From: Bog-473 sp963737745
GTDB lineage: Bacteria > Actinomycetota > Acidimicrobiia > Acidimicrobiales > RAAP-2
Direction: 5' to 3'
DNA length: 64,000 nt
Assembly (NCBI GenBank): GCA_963737745.1
Contig: CAVTTR010000007.1
Span: 558,001-622,000, forward strand
The translations under genes were made by a program, and so were the position numbers. The notes under the pieces were generated by a model. That model did not search any database. It worked only from the letters and a program-made list of their open reading frames with translations, and was not told where the DNA came from. Of the stretch, positions 26,262 through 35,481 are shown piece after piece; positions within the stretch are counted from its first letter, which is position 1, and each line of letters opens with the position of its first letter.

Positions 26262-27526
26262 GTGACAACCCGAGCAGCGTCAACCGAGCCGGCGGGCCAG
26301 CTTTCGCGCTCCATGGTGACGCTCATTGCGGTGGCCACCGGTGCCGTGGTGGCGAACCTGTATTACGCCCAGCCGGTGCTGCACCTGGTGGCCCACGACT
26401 TCCACGCCGGTTCGGGCCTGGCCTCACTGATCATCACCGCCTCCCAGGTGGGCTACGCCGCTGGGCTGCTTCTCGTCCTTCCCCTCGGTGACCTGCTCCC
26501 TCGGCGCGTCCTGGTGGTGCGCATCTTCGGGGTGGCCGCCGTGGCGCTGGTGGCGTGCGCTGTGTCCCCTGACATTTGGGTCTTCGGGCTGGCCTCGATC
26601 GCCGTCGGTACCGCATCGGTGGCGGGACAGGTCATGATCCCCTTTGCCGCCGACCTGGCCCCGCCGGACCGGCGCGGGCGCGTGGTGGCCCGGATCATGA
26701 CCGGGCTCCTTCTCGGCATTCTCCTGGCCCGAACGGTGTCAGGCTTGGTGGCCCAGGTGGCCGGTTGGCGGGCCATCTACTGGTTCTCCGCTGCGCTCAT
26801 GATGCTCTTCGCCGGCATCTTGTGGCGAGCCCTTCCCGGCGAGGGCTCACGGCCCCACCACGCCTACCGGGAGCTGGTCGGGTCGTCGCTCCGCCTGCTG
26901 GTGGACGAGCCCATCCTGCGCCGTCGGGCCTGGCACGGCGCCTGCGGCTTCGCCTGCTTCAGCGTGCTCTGGACCACGATCGCCTTCCTCTTGTCATCGG
27001 CCCCGTACCGCTACTCGAGCGCGGTCATCGGCCTCTTCGGCCTGGTGGGAGCGGGAGGGATCCTCGCCGCCAATCTGGCCGGCAAACTGGCCGATGCCGA
27101 TCGCTCCACCAGCGCCACGGTGGCGGCCGGCGTCCTGCTCACGGGCTCGTTCGGCCTGTTGTGGTTCGGCCACTCCACCCTGGCCGCCCTCATCGTGGGC
27201 ATCGTGGTCCTCGACATCGGCACCCAGGGCATGCAGATCACCAATCAAGCCATCATCTATGCCTTGCGGCCCGATGCACGGAGCCGGATCAACAGCGCCT
27301 ACATGGTCTGCTACTTCCTCGGAGGGGCGGTGGGCTCCCTCGCCGCCGGTGTGGCCTACGGCGGACACGGCTGGGGTGGCGTCTGCGTGCTCGGCGCAGC
27401 ATTCGGCGCGCTTTCCCTGGCCTTGACCGTCTACGAACGCCTTCGGCCACCTGTGGCCGCCACCTCCGCCACCTCCGCCACCTCGGCGGCCTGCTGCGGG
27501 GCGGGGCGCGTACGGCGCAGCCCTGA
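26262..27526 (+). CDS. MFS transporter, 3' end uncertain
   Basis: This is a twelve-helix major facilitator protein with the ANLYYAQPVLHLVA opening typical of one drug/sugar-efflux-like branch, and GDLLPRRVLVV as motif A. As sequenced, the GTG 26262 frame stays open to 27824. However, the last helix ends near 27440, and everything after the 9-base repeat GCCACCTCC (about 27456-27485) is unlike a transporter and antisense to the next gene. In the adjacent frame a stop occurs at 27524-27526, just before the convergent gene ends (27540). I therefore suspect a base lost (or two gained) in the repeat. The substrate is unknown. Confidence 0.75.
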
Positions 27527-27539
27527 CCGCATGGTTCGC

Positions 27540-28445
27540 CTAGAGCTCGGGCAACCCCATCGGATTGGGGAAGGGGATGCAGCCCGACGCCTGGATCTGG
27601 CGTGCCCACGCCCGCAGGGATCGGTAGAGGAGGTCGACTTCTTGGTCACGCAGGGTGGCGAAGGCGGCCTCGGCCAGGTCATCGGTCATGGCCTCGATCC
27701 CCAGTCGCAGGGCGCGACCCGCTTCGGTGGCCGTCCCGTCACCGTGCAGCAGTCCCCGGCCCGCCAAGCGGGCTCTGGCCCCTTCCCACTGCTCGGGACT
27801 CCAGCCCCGGTTCTCGCGCAGTAACTCGGGCGCGCACGCCCGAAGTCCCGGCGGCCAGTACGTGCGCGTCCAGCCCGTCGAGCCCCCGCACCTCGTGCGC
27901 CACCACATGACCGTCACCGCGGTGCTCGCGCAGCGTGGTGCAGGCTTGCCACACCTCGGCTCCTGCGACCTGCGACGCGGGGAGGCCGCGCTGGTGGAGT
28001 TGCGCCTCGATCCTCGGCCAGAGCTCGGCATTGGCCTCGGTCATGGCCCGCCCCTGGCCCCGACACTGTCCGGCCGCCGTCCGCAGGGCAGGCAGGGCGG
28101 CCACCATCTCCACCCACTGCGTCGGCGCCGACGAGTGCCGCCAGCGCCTCGGAAGCGGCGAGGGCTCGCTCGACGGTGACCGTTTCGGGGTCCACTACGT
28201 CCCAGCAAGAAGGGATGGCCCGCTGCACCATGGCCGGGTGGAAATTGAAGAAAGCGGCGACGACCGGCTCGGGCCCGACCACGCCGAGTGGCGCCGCCCG
28301 GGCGGCGAAGTACCCGCGCCAGAATCCCCTCAGCCCGAGTTCAGCGCAGGGCTTGGCGGCACTGCGGGGCAAAGTACGTCACCGCATGCACCGACTCGAT
28401 TACCACCCACAGCTGGCGGGCGGTGACCCGGTCCGCGCCAGCCAA
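27540..28445 (-). pseudogene. SCO6745-like protein, three frame changes
   Basis: Four consecutive pieces in shifting frames line up with one protein of about 300 residues of the actinobacterial SCO6745 type: VTARQLWVVIESVHAVTYFAPQ, then ELGLRGFWRGYFAARAAPLG, then REHRGDGHVVAHEVRGLDGL, then ENRGWSPEQWEGARARL ending in FPFPNPMGLPEL-like IPFPNPMGLPEL. The three changes fall near 28343, 28113-28115 (a GGG run on the coding strand) and 27828-27840. Each is fixed by removing one base, leaving exactly 301 codons. A TTG at 28445 is the likely start, 16 bases after qcrB ends. The function is unknown. It is either decayed or badly sequenced. Confidence 0.65.
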
Positions 28446-28461
28446 TGCTCGCCCGGTTGGG

Positions 28462-30027
28462 CTAGCGACTGACCTGTCGAGCGCCCGTCGGCGAGCTCTC
28501 CTCGCTCACGAGCGGCGACGGGGCGGCCAGGGGCGAGACGTCGATGCGCACCGGCACCGGTTCGGGCTCGAGCTCGTGATAGCCGTCCCCGGGTCGCGGC
28601 GCCGTGGGAACCGTGGTGTACTCGCCCTCGGCCGAACGTCGAACGATCACCGCCCGCTTGCGCTTGCCAATACCCTGCACGCCCTGCATCTCCTTGCAGA
28701 TGCCGTAGGTCACGAAGGCCACGACGATCGGCACGGCAACGGTCAAGACACGGAAGGCCCACAGGACGAAGTTCAGCGACAGGTGGAAGTAGTTGGCCAG
28801 GACGTCGGTCGAGCTCGCGGCGAACAGAGTGAACAACAGACCGAGCATGGCGGCCCCGGCGGCGGTGCGTTTGGGCCGGTCGCGCGGCCGGTCCAAAAGG
28901 TTGTGCAAGGCAGTATCGCCGGTCATCCGGCGTTCGAGGGCAGGCCAGAGAAATGCGATGTTGAAGATAAGGCCGGGGAAGATGACCGCAGGGAGGAACA
29001 CCTCGAGCGGAATGGTGTGTCCCCAACCGGCGAACTCCCAGGCCGGCATGATGCGCAATGCCCCATCCAGCCAGCCCATATACCAGTCCGGTTGCACGGC
29101 GTAAGAGATCTTCGAGGGGTCGTAGGACCCGAACTGCCAGATGGGGTTGATTTGGGCGAAAGCGCCCAGGAGCGCGGTGGCGCCGGTCACCATGAAGAGG
29201 AACCCGGTCGTCTTGGCCATGAAGGTGGGGAACATGGGCGATCCCACGACGTTGTTCTCGGTCCGTCCTTCGCCCTTGAACTGCGTGTGCTTCTGGCGCA
29301 CCAGCAGGCCCAGGTGGGCACCCAAAAGGCCGGTGATGACCAAGGGGATGATGAGGACGTGGATGATGTAGAAGCGACCTTCAATCGACCCGTTGCCCGG
29401 GAACTGGCCGCCCCACAGGAACGTGCCCAGGTAGCTTCCCACGAAGGGTATCGACTCGACGATGGAGTAGCCGATGCGCAGGCCGGTGCCCGAGATCAGG
29501 TCGTCGGGCAGTGAGTAGCCGATGAACCCTTCGAGGATGGCCAAAATCAGCATGAGGGTGCCGATGGTCCAGTTGAGCTCGCGCGGCTTGCGGAAGGCGC
29601 CGGTGAAGAAGATGCGGGCCATGTGGACCACGATGGAGGCGACGAAGATGTCCGCCGCCCAGTGGTGCATCTGGCGCACGAGCAGGCCGCCGCGCACGCC
29701 GAAGGAGATGTTCACCGTCGACTGGTAGGCCTCAGAGACCGATTGGCCGCGCAGTGGCGTGTAGGTGCCGTGGTAGATGACCTGGGTGGTCGACGGCACG
29801 AAATACAGCGACAGGAACACGCCGGTGGCCATCAGGACGACGAACGAGTAGAGCGCGATCTCGCCCAGCATGAACGACCAGTGGTCGGGGAAGATCTTGT
29901 CCAACATCACCCGGCCGCCCTTGGCCAAGCCGAGCCGATCGTCGAGCTCGTTGATCGTGCTGCTCACCCGACCGTAGGGGCCGAGCGCCTGCTTCTTTGA
30001 CTTCGCAGTGGGCAGTGCGGGACTCAT
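28462..30027 (-). CDS. qcrB: Menaquinol-cytochrome c reductase cytochrome b subunit
   Basis: The 521-residue cytochrome b has heme-ligand helices (VRQMHHWAADIFVASIVVHMARIF and the later IIHVLIIPLVITGLLGAHLG) and quinol-site elements. The C-terminal extension past residue 450 is long and soluble, as in actinobacteria. It oxidises menaquinol on the outer face and passes electrons to the Rieske protein and the low-potential hemes. The ATG at 30027 overlaps the qcrA stop (ATGA). It is last in the operon ctaE-qcrC-qcrA-qcrB. Confidence 0.95.
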   Translation of the reverse strand: MSPALPTAKSKKQALGPYGRVSSTINELDDRLGLAKGGRVMLDKIFPDHWSFMLGEIALYSFVVLMATGVFLSLYFVPSTTQVIYHGTYTPLRGQSVSEAYQSTVNISFGVRGGLLVRQMHHWAADIFVASIVVHMARIFFTGAFRKPRELNWTIGTLMLILAILEGFIGYSLPDDLISGTGLRIGYSIVESIPFVGSYLGTFLWGGQFPGNGSIEGRFYIIHVLIIPLVITGLLGAHLGLLVRQKHTQFKGEGRTENNVVGSPMFPTFMAKTTGFLFMVTGATALLGAFAQINPIWQFGSYDPSKISYAVQPDWYMGWLDGALRIMPAWEFAGWGHTIPLEVFLPAVIFPGLIFNIAFLWPALERRMTGDTALHNLLDRPRDRPKRTAAGAAMLGLLFTLFAASSTDVLANYFHLSLNFVLWAFRVLTVAVPIVVAFVTYGICKEMQGVQGIGKRKRAVIVRRSAEGEYTTVPTAPRPGDGYHELEPEPVPVRIDVSPLAAPSPLVSEESSPTGARQVSR

Positions 30028-30989
30028 GTCCCGTTCTCCTTCGTCGTGGTCCGCTCGTAGAAGCCGGGTCCGATGGCTTGGTCAAAGCCGCTCTGTGACC
30101 GCAGGGTCCCGTCACTGTCGAAGTACAACGGCAACTGCGGCAGGGGGCGGGGGGCCGGTCCGAATTGGGGTATCGCGCCGTTGCGCACGTTGAACATCGA
30201 CTGGTGGCAGGGACACACCAGCAGCTCGAGCTCTTGCTCGTAGAGGCCGACCGGACATCCGAGGTGCGTGCACAACTTGGAGTAGGCCACATAGCCGGCG
30301 GGGGCCCACGTCTCGCGCCCCTTCGCCGTGACCAGGTTGGAGTCTTGGACCCGGATCAACACCGTCTGGTCGACGGACTGGCCGTACTGTGTGTCCTGAC
30401 GGCCATGCGGGTAGACGGTCATGATCCCGCCGACCACGAGGGTGTCCTTCGTCACGCTGCGCCCGTTGGAGTCGACCAGGAGGGTGCCCTTGCGCCAGTC
30501 GGTGACCTCCAGCGAGTCGCCGGGCAGTGGGCCGAGGGACCGCAGCAGCGGGAAGAGGGCGACGATCCCGAAGATCCCCGACCCGATGGCGAAGAGGCCG
30601 CCGAGCAACTTGCGCCGCTTGACCACGACCGTCGACCGTTCCACCAGCGCCGCCGCCATGGACTCACGCTCTTCGGGCGACGAGGCCAGAACGTGGCGCT
30701 CCTCCACGAAGGGCCCCTGGGGCATCAGGTATTTGCCCCAGGCCGTCAGCCCAAAGCCGAGCAGGAACAAACCAGCGCCCACCGTGCCGCCGATGACCCA
30801 AGGATCCCAGTTCTGCGTGTAGGCGACGCCAAAACCGACGACGAAAACGATGGCCACCACGAGGATAAGGGCGATGATTCCCTCGGCTCTTTTGGGATTT
30901 CTGGCCGCGTCGCCGAGGTGGGGATCGCTCAGTGTGGCGACCGGCATCGGGACCTTGGTCCGCGACGGTTCGTGTTCTTCGTCGATCAC
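30024..30989 (-). CDS. qcrA: Rieske iron-sulfur subunit of the bc1 complex
   Basis: The 321-residue protein has three N-terminal membrane helices (the actinobacterial arrangement) and a C-terminal Rieske domain with CTHLGCPVGL and CPCHQSMF, which bind the 2Fe-2S cluster through two Cys and two His. VVVKRRKLLGGLF before the third helix resembles a Tat-type targeting region, fitting insertion by Tat. The start GTG 30989 overlaps the qcrC stop by GTGA. Confidence 0.95.
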   Translation of the reverse strand: MIDEEHEPSRTKVPMPVATLSDPHLGDAARNPKRAEGIIALILVVAIVFVVGFGVAYTQNWDPWVIGGTVGAGLFLLGFGLTAWGKYLMPQGPFVEERHVLASSPEERESMAAALVERSTVVVKRRKLLGGLFAIGSGIFGIVALFPLLRSLGPLPGDSLEVTDWRKGTLLVDSNGRSVTKDTLVVGGIMTVYPHGRQDTQYGQSVDQTVLIRVQDSNLVTAKGRETWAPAGYVAYSKLCTHLGCPVGLYEQELELLVCPCHQSMFNVRNGAIPQFGPAPRPLPQLPLYFDSDGTLRSQSGFDQAIGPGFYERTTTKENGT

Positions 30990-31958
30990 GAGCGTTCACC
31001 TATCCAAAAGCAGATGAGTGCCAAACCCCCGACGCCCAGCAGGAGGGCGATGAAACCTTCGGCCACGGGCCCGACGCCGCCCAGTCCGGCGCCGCCAGGG
31101 TTGTCCGGGTGCTGCACCTTCTGTGTGACGTACGCCACGACGTCGCGCAACTGGTTATCGCTGAGATTGCCCGAGAAACGGGGCATGTTCGCCGGTCCGA
31201 TCCGCAACGCCTCGGCCACCTGCTGTGGCGTGATCTGCTTGTTCTGAAGGGACGGGTGCATTCGTCCCGAAGGCCAGGGCGTCACCGGCGCCCGTGATCG
31301 TGTGGCACGCGGCACAGTTCAACTGGAAGAGGTCGGCGCCGGTCGCCAGGTTGGCCCCTTTCAGATTCGGAGTGGGCACCGCCGGCACCGAAGGGTCGAG
31401 CGAGTTGATGTACGCCGCCACTTGCAGCGCCTGCTTGTCGGTGAGACGGGGGGGCTTCCGCTCGGCCTCAACGGCCTTGATGTCAGCCGCGGGCATGCGG
31501 CCGGTGGTGATCCAGAAGTCGACCGTGGCCGCACCGACGCCCTGCAGGTTGGGGCCGATGGTGGCCGCGCCCGTGGGCGAAACGCCGTTGGCCTGTGACC
31601 CGTGACAGCTCGAACAGGTCTGATCGAACAAGAGCTTGCCCGCATTGACGTAGGACTTCGGCGGGTTGGTGTAGGTGACGGAGCTGTCGCCGTAGCGGAT
31701 GAGCATCCCGTCGAAGCAGACGAGTTTTGTGCTGGCAAAGGGGTTCCCGGAGTTTTGCACCTGGCTCACGCCCTTGAGGTTGACGGAGCCGCAAGCCTTG
31801 AGCGAGGACGTCACGGTCTGCGTCTTCGTCGTCGACGCTTGGGCCACCCCGGGGAAGACGAGCGCCAGAGTGCCGAGTGCCGCGATGCCCAGAAGGCTTG
31901 CGGGTAAAAGATATTTCGAGCGGATCGAGCGTCGGGTGTGCGTGTGGGAGCTCGACAT
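30986..31958 (-). pseudogene. qcrC: Diheme cytochrome c subunit of the bc1 complex, one frame change
   Basis: Reconstructed, this is the actinobacterial diheme cytochrome QcrC of about 323 residues. It has a signal/anchor (LLPASLLGIAALGTLALVF), two heme-binding motifs CSSCH and CAACH, and a C-terminal membrane helix (GFIALLLGVGGLALICFWIG). Between residues about 230 and 235 the frame changes: the first frame reads to GDALAFGTNAP and the next continues SLQNKQITPQQVAEAL. The span is 3n+1, and removing one base near 31253 (in CCCGTCCC on the coding strand) restores it. It carries electrons from Rieske to CuA without a mobile cytochrome c. An ATG at 31958 follows the ctaE stop by two bases. Confidence 0.88.
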
Positions 31959-31960
31959 GT

Positions 31961-32566
31961 CTATTTCAGGAAGAACAGGCAACTGAAAAGCCCGACCCAG
32001 ACGATGTCGACGAAGTGCCAGTAGTAGCTGACGGCCTGTACGGCGGAGAGCTCGCCCGGGTCTCCCCCGGCGTCGCCGCGCATCCGACCGAGGAGGAAGA
32101 CCATGGCAACCAGGCCCAAGAACACATGAAGGCCGTGAAGCCCCGTCATGATGAAAAAGAGCGACCCATAGGAGTTCGTGTTCCAGCGGGTGGAGATGAA
32201 AAGCCACTCGGTCGCCTGATTGGCCAAGAACGCGAAGCCCAAGATGAAGGTGGCGACGACCCAGATGCGGGCTGACTTGCGATTCCGCCACTCGATCTGG
32301 TGGACCGCATACTGCATGGTGAAGCTCGACGAGACGAGCACCAGGGTGAAGATGATGCCCCGGACGGTGTCGAGTTCCGTTCCACGTGGTGGCCAGACCC
32401 CCCCGGCGGCGTTGGCCCGCAGGGTGAAGAAGGCGGCAAAAAGACCGCTGAAAAACATCAGCTCCGAACCGAGCCAGATCATGACGCCCACGGCCAGCAT
32501 GGGTGGTCGATCGTGAACGATCTTGCCTGTTGGCACTGGGTGCTCGACCGAAACCGCCTGGGTCAC
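31961..32566 (-). CDS. ctaE: Cytochrome c oxidase subunit III
   Basis: The 201-residue membrane protein has five helices. Typical motifs are WLGSELMFFSGLFAAFF, TRWNTNSYGSLFFIMTGLHGLHVFLGL and the closing YYWHFVDIVWVGLF. It is first in the ctaE-qcrC-qcrA-qcrB operon, the standard actinobacterial arrangement that places an oxidase subunit with the bc1 genes. The start is GTG 32566 with no strong ribosome site. Only 85 bases separate it from the HelD-like gene upstream. Confidence 0.95.
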   Translation of the reverse strand: MTQAVSVEHPVPTGKIVHDRPPMLAVGVMIWLGSELMFFSGLFAAFFTLRANAAGGVWPPRGTELDTVRGIIFTLVLVSSSFTMQYAVHQIEWRNRKSARIWVVATFILGFAFLANQATEWLFISTRWNTNSYGSLFFIMTGLHGLHVFLGLVAMVFLLGRMRGDAGGDPGELSAVQAVSYYWHFVDIVWVGLFSCLFFLK

Positions 32567-32651
32567 AGGGCAATTTCTAGTCGACCGGAGCGCCGACGCG
32601 CCAACAAGCAGGTGACAGCGCTTTCCTGTTCAGTCGCTGGGGCTACCTGGG

Positions 32652-35060
32652 TCAACTCTCAGGCCCGAGGGCAACGGGCAGCGGTTCGGCATAGACCACG
32701 GACAACCGTCGTGTGGGCCGGGTGAGAGCCACGTAGAGGGTCCGCAGCCCCCTCGTGGTCGCGATGGGCGGTCCCTCGCCGGCGACTTCCTCTCCGACGG
32801 CGGCCACCAGGGCAGGCTCGACCACGACCACGGCGTCAAACTCGAGGCCGTTCGTCTCGTCGGCCGGAAGCAACACCAGACCGGCGGCCAACCCCTCGCC
32901 CGTCGGATCGCGCGGATCGGTCGGATAGAGACCGGCATCGGACAGGGCACGGTCCAGTTCAGGGAGCATGACGGCCGGGCCGAGGACCGCTACCCGGCCC
33001 GGGGCGACGGCGGCCACCTCCTCGCGGGTGGCCTGGGCCACGGCAGCCAACAGCTCGGCCCGTGAAGCCTCGATGATCCGGGGTGCGAATCCCGACTGGC
33101 GCACAGGGCGGGGTGGGGTGATGGCCGGGGCCGCCACGGCCAGCACCTTGGCCGCCACCGCGATCACCTCGGCCGGCGTGCGATAGCTCACCGTGAGCTC
33201 GACCAGGCGTGTGGCGCGCTGCGGACTGAGGTGGCGCGTGACGTCGTCCCAACTCTCGGGTGCCCAAGGGCCGGTCGCCTGGGCGATGTCACCGACGACG
33301 GTCATCGATCCCGAGAGTGAGCGCCGCGCCAGCATGCGGAGCTGCATGGGCGAGAGATCCTGAACCTCGTCCACCACGATGTGACCGAATGATCGCACGT
33401 CCTCGTCGGGCCCGGACAAGGACCCGGCGGTCGGCGCCGGGGACGCCGCCAGCCCCTGGGGCCAAAAACCCACCTCCTGCGCGTTGCCTTCTTCGGCCCG
33501 GCCGCCGCGCCCACGCAGGGAGCGGGCCCCTCCTCGGCGCGGGCCGAGCAGCGTGCGAGCCTCATCGATCAGCGCAGCGTCGGCCACGGTCCACGGCACC
33601 TCGTCGAGCGAAGCGCTCCGAGGCCGGTAGAGGCGCTGGATGGCCTCGGAGCTGAAGATGTCCTGGCCCGCCGCTGTCAGCAGGGGGCGAGCCCCGAGGA
33701 GATCGTGCAAAAGCTCGTGGGGGGAGAGGCGAGGCCACATGCGGTCCAGCGCTTCGGCCACTTGCGGGGTGCGGCGTAGGCGGCGGGCCAGGTCGGCCTG
33801 CTCCTCGGCAGTTGGCCCATCCTCGAGCGTTTCGTTGCCACGGGTGAGACGGGCGTGGTAGTCGTCGGAGAGGGCGCGCAGCACGTGCGCCTCGACGAAA
33901 CGTCGGCGGACGTTGTGCGTTCCCGGGCGCCGCCGGGCCAGGGCGATGATCTCCTCGGTGGTGTGAGCCCGTAGACGCAATAACCCGGCACCGAAGGGAA
34001 TCTCGACATCGTGGCGGAGCGGGCGCTGTCTGGTCCGAACAGCCCGCCCCAATACCTTGACCATGCGGACGTCACCCTTGAGCTTGGCCACGAGCGGATC
34101 GTCCGTGCCGCGCACCCGGATTTCAGGTACGAGGCCGGCCACGGTCGACAGGCTCACGCCCGTCTCACCCAAAGAGGGCAGCACCTGCTCGATGTAGCGG
34201 AGGAAGAGGGGGTTGGGCCCGACGACGAGGACTCCCTGGCGCTCCAGTGGGAAGCGGTGCGTGTAGAGGAGATAGGCGGCGCGGTGCAGGGCTACCGCTG
34301 TCTTCCCGGTGCCCGGGCCACCTTGGACCACCAGGACCCCGCTCAGCGGGGAGCGGATGATCTCGTCCTGCTCCCGTTGGATGGTGCCGATGATGTCGCC
34401 CATATGACCGGTCCGGGCCTGCCCGAGGGCCGAGAGGAGGGCTCCAGGGCCGCCGAGCACCATGCCTTCGGAGAGCAGACGCTCACCCGGATCCCCGTCG
34501 GTCTCGGCTGCGGGAGAGACCGGGAGCAGTGGGGCTCCCGGCGCCCTCGAGGGGTCGACGAAGTACTCGTCCTCCAACCCGAGCACGGTGCGGCCGCGCA
34601 CGGCGAGATGCCGGCGACGGGCCAGTCCCTGGGGGTCGAGTCCGGTGGCGCGGTAGAACGGCTCGGCCACCGGCGCCCGCCAGTCCACGACCAGGGGTTC
34701 GTGATCGGGACCCGATACTGCGAGACGCCCGATATGAAAGGACTCCCCGAGCAGGGGACGGGGGGCAGCTGCATCGGCTCCCTCGGGGTCGGCGCCTTCC
34801 GGGTCGGCGCTCTCCGGGTCGGCAAATCGGTCGATGCGGCCGAAGTAGAGAGCCTGATCCCCTATATCGAGCTGTTCCAGGCGGGCCAAGCTCGTGCGCA
34901 CCACGATGTCGCGCTCGGTGCGCGACTGGAAGGTGCCACCCTTGCCCAGGTCGAGCACGCCCTGGAGCATCTGGCGTGCTTCCCCGCGCATGTCCTCGAG
35001 ACCGTCGTGGGCGCGATTGAGGAACTCCTGCTCATCCTCCAGATCGGGATGGTCCGGCAC
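32652..35060 (-). CDS. HelD/HelR-like UvrD-type motor ATPase
   Basis: The 802-residue SF1 ATPase has a charged coiled N-terminus (residues 5-65), Walker A GGPGTGKT (247-254), a VVDEVQDLSP Walker B/DEAD-type motif (about 575), and C-terminal motifs TVSYRTP and LYVALTRPTRRL. In actinobacteria proteins of this layout are HelD/HelR, which pry RNA polymerase off DNA or inhibitors; DNA helicase activity is less likely. An acidic insert near residues 81-98 is built from repeated ADPEG units. It is divergent from the YbjQ-hem cluster. Confidence 0.85.
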   Translation of the reverse strand: MPDHPDLEDEQEFLNRAHDGLEDMRGEARQMLQGVLDLGKGGTFQSRTERDIVVRTSLARLEQLDIGDQALYFGRIDRFADPESADPEGADPEGADAAAPRPLLGESFHIGRLAVSGPDHEPLVVDWRAPVAEPFYRATGLDPQGLARRRHLAVRGRTVLGLEDEYFVDPSRAPGAPLLPVSPAAETDGDPGERLLSEGMVLGGPGALLSALGQARTGHMGDIIGTIQREQDEIIRSPLSGVLVVQGGPGTGKTAVALHRAAYLLYTHRFPLERQGVLVVGPNPLFLRYIEQVLPSLGETGVSLSTVAGLVPEIRVRGTDDPLVAKLKGDVRMVKVLGRAVRTRQRPLRHDVEIPFGAGLLRLRAHTTEEIIALARRRPGTHNVRRRFVEAHVLRALSDDYHARLTRGNETLEDGPTAEEQADLARRLRRTPQVAEALDRMWPRLSPHELLHDLLGARPLLTAAGQDIFSSEAIQRLYRPRSASLDEVPWTVADAALIDEARTLLGPRRGGARSLRGRGGRAEEGNAQEVGFWPQGLAASPAPTAGSLSGPDEDVRSFGHIVVDEVQDLSPMQLRMLARRSLSGSMTVVGDIAQATGPWAPESWDDVTRHLSPQRATRLVELTVSYRTPAEVIAVAAKVLAVAAPAITPPRPVRQSGFAPRIIEASRAELLAAVAQATREEVAAVAPGRVAVLGPAVMLPELDRALSDAGLYPTDPRDPTGEGLAAGLVLLPADETNGLEFDAVVVVEPALVAAVGEEVAGEGPPIATTRGLRTLYVALTRPTRRLSVVYAEPLPVALGPES

Positions 35061-35157
35061 GGCGCCCCTCTCTCCCCCCGCCTCTCAGGGAAACAGTTCA
35101 GTTTAGGCGACGAGTCACGGCCCGGTGCCGCAGCAGTGGACGCCTACGATGAGCCGC

Positions 35158-35481
35158 ATGTTGATTTCGACCATGAACGACGTTCCGGGCTACCGGGTGA
35201 GCAAGGTGCTCGGGGAGGTTTTCGGCCTCACGGTGCGCTCACGCAACATCGGGTCACAGTTCGGGGCGGCATTCAAATCCCTGGCCGGTGGTGAGCTCAA
35301 GGGGATGACCAAGAACCTGCAGCTCAGCCGGGAAGAAGTGGTCGGTCGGATGGTGGTCGAGGCGGAGGCGAAGGGCGGGAACGCCGTCCTCGCCATGCGC
35401 TTCGACACCTCAGAAATGGGTGGGAACTGGACCGAAATCTGTGCCTACGGTACGGCGGTCGTCATAGAGCCACTCGGGTGA
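35158..35481 (+). CDS. YbjQ/UPF0145 family protein
   Basis: The product is about 107 residues from ATG 35158; ATG 35149 would add three. The fold is the small pentameric YbjQ type: NDVPGYRVSKVLGEVFGLTVRS at the start, then helical REEVVGRMVVEAEAKGGNAVLAMRFD, closing with ICAYGTAVVIEP. Metal binding has been proposed for the family, but the biological role is unknown. Its stop overlaps the hemE start (GTGA), suggesting joint transcription with the heme genes. Confidence 0.85.
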   Translation: MLISTMNDVPGYRVSKVLGEVFGLTVRSRNIGSQFGAAFKSLAGGELKGMTKNLQLSREEVVGRMVVEAEAKGGNAVLAMRFDTSEMGGNWTEICAYGTAVVIEPLG

